Source: Sphingobacteriia bacterium (GTDB taxonomy: Bacteria; Bacteroidota; Bacteroidia; Bacteroidales; UBA7960). From it: DNA of 46,550 bases. Location of the stretch: NCBI GenBank assembly GCA_011390575.1, contig JAABSE010000023.1:1-46550 (forward strand). Reading direction: 5' to 3'. Below, one piece after another: positions 43,139-46,550 of this stretch. Every line of letters begins with the position of its first letter. Within the stretch, counting starts at the first letter, position 1. The notes below the pieces were generated by a model. That model was not told where the DNA came from, did not search any database, and saw only the letters and a list, made by a program, of their open reading frames with translations. Made by a program: the position numbers and the translations under genes.

Positions 43139-43966
43139 ATGAATATTTCAAGAAAGAGTATTTTAACTGGTATTTTTAGCTTTTTGCTGGCAACAGGACT
43201 TTGGGCCCAAAGTGCTTCCGTATCACCCTCCCGTGTTTATTTCAATGCCGATCCCGGTCAAACCCAGGTACGACAGCTTACGGTTACCAATAACTCGGAA
43301 ACCCCGCAAAGTTTTACCATTTCTTTTTCCGACTTTGGTTCTCCGGGAACCGCGGGCAAAACAGAATTGCTGGACGAGGGTGAAGCAGAAAATTCAGCCA
43401 CTGCCTGGCTGAGTGCATCTCCATCCTTGCTGGAATTGCAGCCCGGCGAATCCCGCGACGTGGACATCATCCTCAATGTCCCCAATGAAGAAGACGCTGC
43501 CAGGGTAGTCTGGTCTACAGCTCTCGTTAAGCTGGCACGCGAGAGAACGGCTGATCCCAGCCTGGGAGAAGATGCCATGGGTTTTGGTATTATGCATACT
43601 TTTCAGTTTGTAGTGCATGTATTTCAAACCCCCAAAAGTGTGACCTACAAGAATGCCCGGATCATTGCCTTTGAGGAAGACGGGCTCAATGAAGAAGGAA
43701 AAAAACGCATCAAGCTTCATCTGGAAAATACCGGGGATGCCATAATTGATGTAGCGGCTTACCTGGAGCTGACCAACATGCGCACCGGAGAAAGCCGGCG
43801 TGAAAAGGCCAGGGCTTTTACCACCCTTCCCGGTCATAGCAGAATTATCCATTTCGTACTGCCCGATGATCTCTCTCCCGGAAGGTATTCAGTGCTGGGT
43901 GTCGCAGATTACGGTGACAGGGATGCAGTGATTGCTGCGGAGCTGGAACTGACAGTAGGGGAATGA
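43139..43966 (+). CDS. Periplasmic PapD-like Ig-fold chaperone
   Basis: This is a 275-residue protein with a signal peptide (cleavage near LWAQ, residue 24). Domain 1 (about 27-135) is an Ig-like fold of the fimbrial-chaperone/DUF916 kind: SPSRVYFNADPGQTQVRQL, cited as SPSRVYF and TVTNNSETPQSFTI, then WLSASPSLLELQPGESRDVDIILNVP, cited by WLSASPS and LQPGESRDV. The PSxxxLxPGExxxVxI motif is a hallmark of PapD-like chaperones. Domain 2 (about 155-272) has FQFVVHVFQTP, LHLENTGDAIIDVAAYLELTN and ELELTVGE. It has no C-terminal anchor and no lipobox, so it is soluble in the periplasm. Position last in the operon after the usher-like gene supports a chaperone that caps subunits before delivery. No experimental family member is known to me. 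Confidence 0.7.
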   Translation: MNISRKSILTGIFSFLLATGLWAQSASVSPSRVYFNADPGQTQVRQLTVTNNSETPQSFTISFSDFGSPGTAGKTELLDEGEAENSATAWLSASPSLLELQPGESRDVDIILNVPNEEDAARVVWSTALVKLARERTADPSLGEDAMGFGIMHTFQFVVHVFQTPKSVTYKNARIIAFEEDGLNEEGKKRIKLHLENTGDAIIDVAAYLELTNMRTGESRREKARAFTTLPGHSRIIHFVLPDDLSPGRYSVLGVADYGDRDAVIAAELELTVGE

Positions 43967-44108
43967 TTGATGGTTAATGGTGAATTTTTAGTTGTTATGA
44001 AAGGAATGATTTTCCTTGAGGTGTGGTCTGATCATCCTCCTTTCCGGCAATTTTGCATACAAAGCAAAGTCCTTCTGCAACAAATAACTGCTGTATAAGA
44101 ACCAAAAT

Positions 44109-44564
44109 TTATGAATTATCAGCGGCATACCATTCGGCGTATGCCGTTGCTGTTTCGTGCAGTTTGAGGCTGAATAATTTCACTTCGGGCGGGAGTTGTG
44201 CTGAGATGCGTTGGGCAAAATCTGTAATCATATTTTCGCAGGTGGGCTGGTAATCCAGCTTCATAACTTTTCCCAGTAACTCTGAGGAGTTGGCCAGGTC
44301 GTCATGAGGAGTGCCGCTGCGCACCATCAAAGCATGGTCGAACTGATCGACAATCTGCTCGTTGACAATTTTTTTCAATACAGAAAAATCCATTACCATA
44401 CCGTACTTGGGGTGTTGGGAGTCGTTGATGGGTTTCCCGATTAAGGTAACGTAAAGAATATAGCTGTGGCCATGAATATTGCGGCAGGCACCGTCATATC
44501 CATAAAGGGCGTGAGCCGCCTCGAATCTGAATTGCTTGGTAATGCGAATATTTGCGGGAGTCAT
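44109..44564 (-). CDS. queD: 6-carboxytetrahydropterin synthase (QueD)
   Basis: This 151-residue enzyme of the PTPS superfamily is full-length. Zinc ligands are His18 (AAHAL), His31 and His33 (NIHGHSY). Cys27 is the catalytic cysteine, the Asp76/His77 pair (FDHAL) completes the relay, and Glu110 in the PTCENM motif plus Glu137 (LHETATAYAEW) bind the pterin. QueD converts 7,8-dihydroneopterin triphosphate to 6-carboxytetrahydropterin in the queuosine/7-deazaguanine pathway. QueC, QueE and QueF genes are not in this window. It is on the minus strand, convergent with the chaperone gene, and 152 nt from the TonB-like gene behind it. The start at 44564 gives the typical length. Confidence 0.93.
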   Translation of the reverse strand: MTPANIRITKQFRFEAAHALYGYDGACRNIHGHSYILYVTLIGKPINDSQHPKYGMVMDFSVLKKIVNEQIVDQFDHALMVRSGTPHDDLANSSELLGKVMKLDYQPTCENMITDFAQRISAQLPPEVKLFSLKLHETATAYAEWYAADNS

Positions 44565-44716
44565 TGTAAAATTTATGGTTGATAGTCAGTTGATAGGGTG
44601 ATTTTAAAATTTAGCATGAAGTTACAACTATTGAGGCGATTGAAGAAAAAAACTTTTTGCCGTTTGCGGGGGTGTTTTCTGATTGGAAAATTGTTAGGGA
44701 TATACCCTAACCACCG

Positions 44717-45181
44717 TCACTTAATTTTAATGGTATAAGAATAGGTAGCAGGTTTTGTTTCCCCTGAAGTTTTCGGTTTCTTTTCTTCTTCAGGTTTTTT
44801 TTCAGGTGCAGGAGTATACTCTATATTGATTTTTGAAGCTGCTTTCTTTTGGGGTATCCTGAAAGGAATTTTCAGTTTGTTGCTGGCCGTTACCCTGGCA
44901 CCCCGGTTCCTGACAGCATCATATTGCAGCATCATCACCAGCCTCAGGGCTTCCTCATCACATCCGTATCCGATGCCTTTTACGATTTCGGGGTTAAAAA
45001 CTTCTCCGTTGCCGGTGATTTTATATTTAACAATCACATCGCCCTGTACTTCAGCCTCCAGCGCCTCCTTCGGGTATTGAAGGTTGGAGCTGATAAATTT
45101 TATCAATTCCTGTTTTCCTCCGCTTAAGCGGGGAAGTTTCAGGAATTTTTTGGGTTTATGTTGTTTAGGTTTTTGAGTCAT
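44717..45181 (-). CDS. TonB C-terminal-domain protein without a membrane anchor
   Basis: This 154-residue protein carries one TonB C-terminal domain (residues about 21-110): ELIKFISSNLQYPKEALEAEVQGDVIVKYKITGNGEV, cited as YPKEALEAEVQGDV and KYKITGNGEV, then GIGYGCDEEALRLV and the closing strand KLKIPFRI. Bacteroidota TonB proteins normally have an N-terminal transmembrane helix and a Pro-rich linker before this domain. Here the N-terminus is only 20 basic residues (KPKQHKPKKFLKLPR), and instead a charged Lys/Glu tail of about 45 residues follows (EKKPEEEKKPK). No signal peptide is seen. It may be a soluble adapter or part of a larger energy-coupling complex. It is 9 nt downstream of the lipoprotein gene, so both form an operon. 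Confidence 0.75.
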   Translation of the reverse strand: MTQKPKQHKPKKFLKLPRLSGGKQELIKFISSNLQYPKEALEAEVQGDVIVKYKITGNGEVFNPEIVKGIGYGCDEEALRLVMMLQYDAVRNRGARVTASNKLKIPFRIPQKKAASKINIEYTPAPEKKPEEEKKPKTSGETKPATYSYTIKIK

Positions 45182-45190
45182 TTTTAAGGG

Positions 45191-45757
45191 TTATCTTGAC
45201 GGAAGCGCGGCTTTATAGTGCTTTTGGATAATGTTTTCTGCCATTTCTATATATTCAAAGCTGCCTTCCTGCTTGTCAATGCAAATTTCCCAGGAGTAAT
45301 TTTCATATCCCGGCCACATATCACCACCAAAGTTGTGTACAGGAAAAATCTGCGTAAGGTCGTTGCCCCTGTCATCCGAAAATCCCCCGTACATTGTATT
45401 CTGACCGGGAGCCAGGCTTATATCTCTTACATCGTGTTTAAGCAAAAGCTCGTCATTGATAAGGGTTATGATAATGATTACCTGTTCTTCTCCGGGCAAA
45501 AGCGTTTTGATGCGTACTTCGTTTTCGGTGCATTTTTCAAAAGAAAACTCCATTTGGCTCCCTGCCAGTTCAGGTCTGCTATGGTCCGCAAATATTTCCC
45601 CGGCAAGGGTTTCTCCGCAATATTCGCTGATATTGTTCATAAAGCTTTCTTCTGTAGGTGTTTCATGCTCTTTTGTTTCCTGCTCTTCGCGGGGGGCATT
45701 GGCACACGATACAAATAGAAAAAGCGTTGCAAGCAATCCGAACAGTCTTAATTTCAT
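45191..45757 (-). CDS. Unknown lipoprotein in operon with the TonB-domain gene
   Basis: This is a 188-residue lipoprotein. The start at 45757 is chosen because it begins a typical signal (MKLRLFGLLATLFLFVSC) with the lipobox cysteine at residue 18. The open frame to 45781 adds an unneeded N-terminal tail. The mature part begins with an acidic, Glu/Thr-rich linker (REEQETKEHETPTEES) and then a domain with SEYCGETLAGEIFADH, FSFEKCTENEVRIKTLLPGEEQ, and a final TPR-free helix YIEMAENIIQKHYKAALPS. Three cysteines (SEYC, EKC and EIC) could form a disulphide. I do not recognise the family. It lies 9 nt before the TonB-domain gene. Confidence 0.75.
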   Translation of the reverse strand: MKLRLFGLLATLFLFVSCANAPREEQETKEHETPTEESFMNNISEYCGETLAGEIFADHSRPELAGSQMEFSFEKCTENEVRIKTLLPGEEQVIIIITLINDELLLKHDVRDISLAPGQNTMYGGFSDDRGNDLTQIFPVHNFGGDMWPGYENYSWEICIDKQEGSFEYIEMAENIIQKHYKAALPSR

Positions 45758-45958
45758 GTTGGGGGTATTAAGATGGTACAATGGTATGGGATTACAAACC
45801 TAATGATTTTTTGGAGAGAATGGTCATTTTGGGCACAGAATTTATTTTTACTGGTTAAATTTATTTTTTTGCCTCCCGTGCAGTCTGTTTGGTAGAAAAT
45901 AAAATCAAATATGAAGTTACCGGGCCCACAGCATAGGCGTTGGATTCCATCAAAATGT

Positions 45959-45966
45959 TATTTTTG
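45959..45966 (+). promoter_or_regulatory. Candidate -7 box for the C69 peptidase gene
   Basis: TATTTTTG fits TAnnTTTG and lies 37 nt before the ATG at 46004. A TTG at 45940-45942 is 16 nt upstream, somewhat nearer than the usual spacing. Confidence 0.4.
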
Positions 45967-46003
45967 TAACCTTAACTCTTAGTCATCCAAAACAATAAAC
46001 AAC

Positions 46004-46550
46004 ATGAACAAAAACTTTTTTCTGAAATTTTTCTTTGCTTTCCTTTTTGTTTCCCTGGTATTTTCTTCTGTTTCCTGGTCCTGCACCAACGTATTAGTAT
46101 CACGTGGTGCCAGCGCCGATGGCAGTGTAATGACCAGCTGGACCTATGATGTGGCTGGTTATGCCAAACCTCTTCCGTATTATCCCGGCGGCACACATGC
46201 TGAAGGAGACTCACTGGATGTATTTGGCTTTCATGCCGGAGAATTCCTGGGTAGGATACACCAGGTACCCCGCACCTACAAGGTAGTAGGAAACATGAAT
46301 GAAAAGCAGGTGGCCATCACCGAAACCACCTTTACAGGACGCTCTGAGCTTTCTGGCGGTGAAGGGCTGTTTGACTACGGTAACCTGATATGGATTACCC
46401 TGCAGCGTGCTTCTACTGCGCGCGAAGCCATTCAAATCATGAATGATCTGGCATTCATCTACGGATACAAAGATACAGGCGAGACCTTTTCTGTTGCTGA
46501 CAAAAACGAAGTATGGATCATGGACTTTATTGGCAAAGGTAAGCATGGCC
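46004..46550 (+). CDS. C69-family dipeptidase (PepD-like), 5' part, cut by the window edge
   Basis: The gene starts at 46004 and runs off the window after 182 codons without a stop. It begins with a signal peptide (residues about 1-26, hydrophobic FLKFFFAFLFVSLVF) ending at VSWS, so mature Cys27 (SCTNVLVSRGASADG) becomes the N-terminal residue. That Cys is the expected nucleophile of the Ntn-hydrolase fold of C69 dipeptidases. The following text fits the family: TSWTYDVAGY, YYPGGTHAEGD, GNMNEKQVAITETTFTGR, GLFDYGNLIWITLQRASTAREAI and NEVWIMDFIGKG. The exported form probably degrades peptides in the periplasm. Full-length members are about 550 residues, so about two thirds lies beyond the window. 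It is divergent from the lipoprotein gene. Confidence 0.85.
   Translation, partial: MNKNFFLKFFFAFLFVSLVFSSVSWSCTNVLVSRGASADGSVMTSWTYDVAGYAKPLPYYPGGTHAEGDSLDVFGFHAGEFLGRIHQVPRTYKVVGNMNEKQVAITETTFTGRSELSGGEGLFDYGNLIWITLQRASTAREAIQIMNDLAFIYGYKDTGETFSVADKNEVWIMDFIGKGKHG

Noticed and set aside
43967-44108. Bidirectional terminator between the chaperone gene and queD
   Set aside because: A gaaagga/tcctttc pairing exists but is interrupted by bulges and lacks a T-run.

Overview
The window reads as chromosomal DNA of a Bacteroidota bacterium, most likely Bacteroidales/Marinilabiliales-like (lineage inferred from gene content, not from a marker search). The signs are a type IX secretion (T9SS) C-terminal sorting domain, a homologue of the T9SS translocon protein SprA, tandem DUF2723/TMEM260-type membrane proteins, a three-gene sdh/frd operon of the Bacteroides kind, SPII lipoproteins, and TAnnTTTG promoter boxes typical of the phylum. 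No tRNA, rRNA, CRISPR array, insertion sequence or prophage was seen.

Layout. 0-4 kb is accessory: an SGNH hydrolase, two unknown exported proteins, a RelE/ParE-type toxin-antitoxin pair, and a gene-poor stretch full of short hairpin repeats. 4-8 kb holds a multidomain T9SS cargo protein and a GH16-like secreted glycosidase. 8-17 kb holds formate-tetrahydrofolate ligase (fhs), a 1157-residue outer-membrane protein of an uncharacterised Bacteroidota family, a small membrane protein, a stand-alone lipoprotein version of the SprA central domain, and a double-domain adenylate kinase. 17-24 kb is a tandem pair of about 1025-residue DUF2723 proteins. 24-30.3 kb is the rimP-nusA-infB translation/transcription operon with pgi attached. 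30.5-33.3 kb has small unknown genes and an M24B aminopeptidase. 33.6-37 kb is the succinate dehydrogenase/fumarate reductase operon C-A-B, followed by an ArsR-type regulator with a candidate operator and a DUF1573 protein.

The most interesting locus is 38.5-44 kb: two paralogous small secreted proteins with matching C-terminal beta-strand signatures, a 982-residue outer-membrane protein with Ig-like N-terminal and carboxypeptidase-regulatory-like C-terminal domains, and a periplasmic two-domain Ig-like (PapD-like) chaperone. The order subunit, terminator, subunit, usher-like protein, chaperone suggests an analogue of chaperone-usher fibre assembly in Bacteroidota. The assignment rests on architecture and context, not on classical usher motifs. 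The window closes with queD, a TonB C-terminal-domain protein paired with a lipoprotein gene, and the 5' part of a C69 peptidase gene.

Intergenic DNA carries at least four copies of one hairpin repeat (near 0.7, 2.3, 3.7 and 31.1 kb). One copy has a compensatory base-pair change, and two copies share a longer 84-85 nt module. Strong rho-independent terminators close most transcription units.
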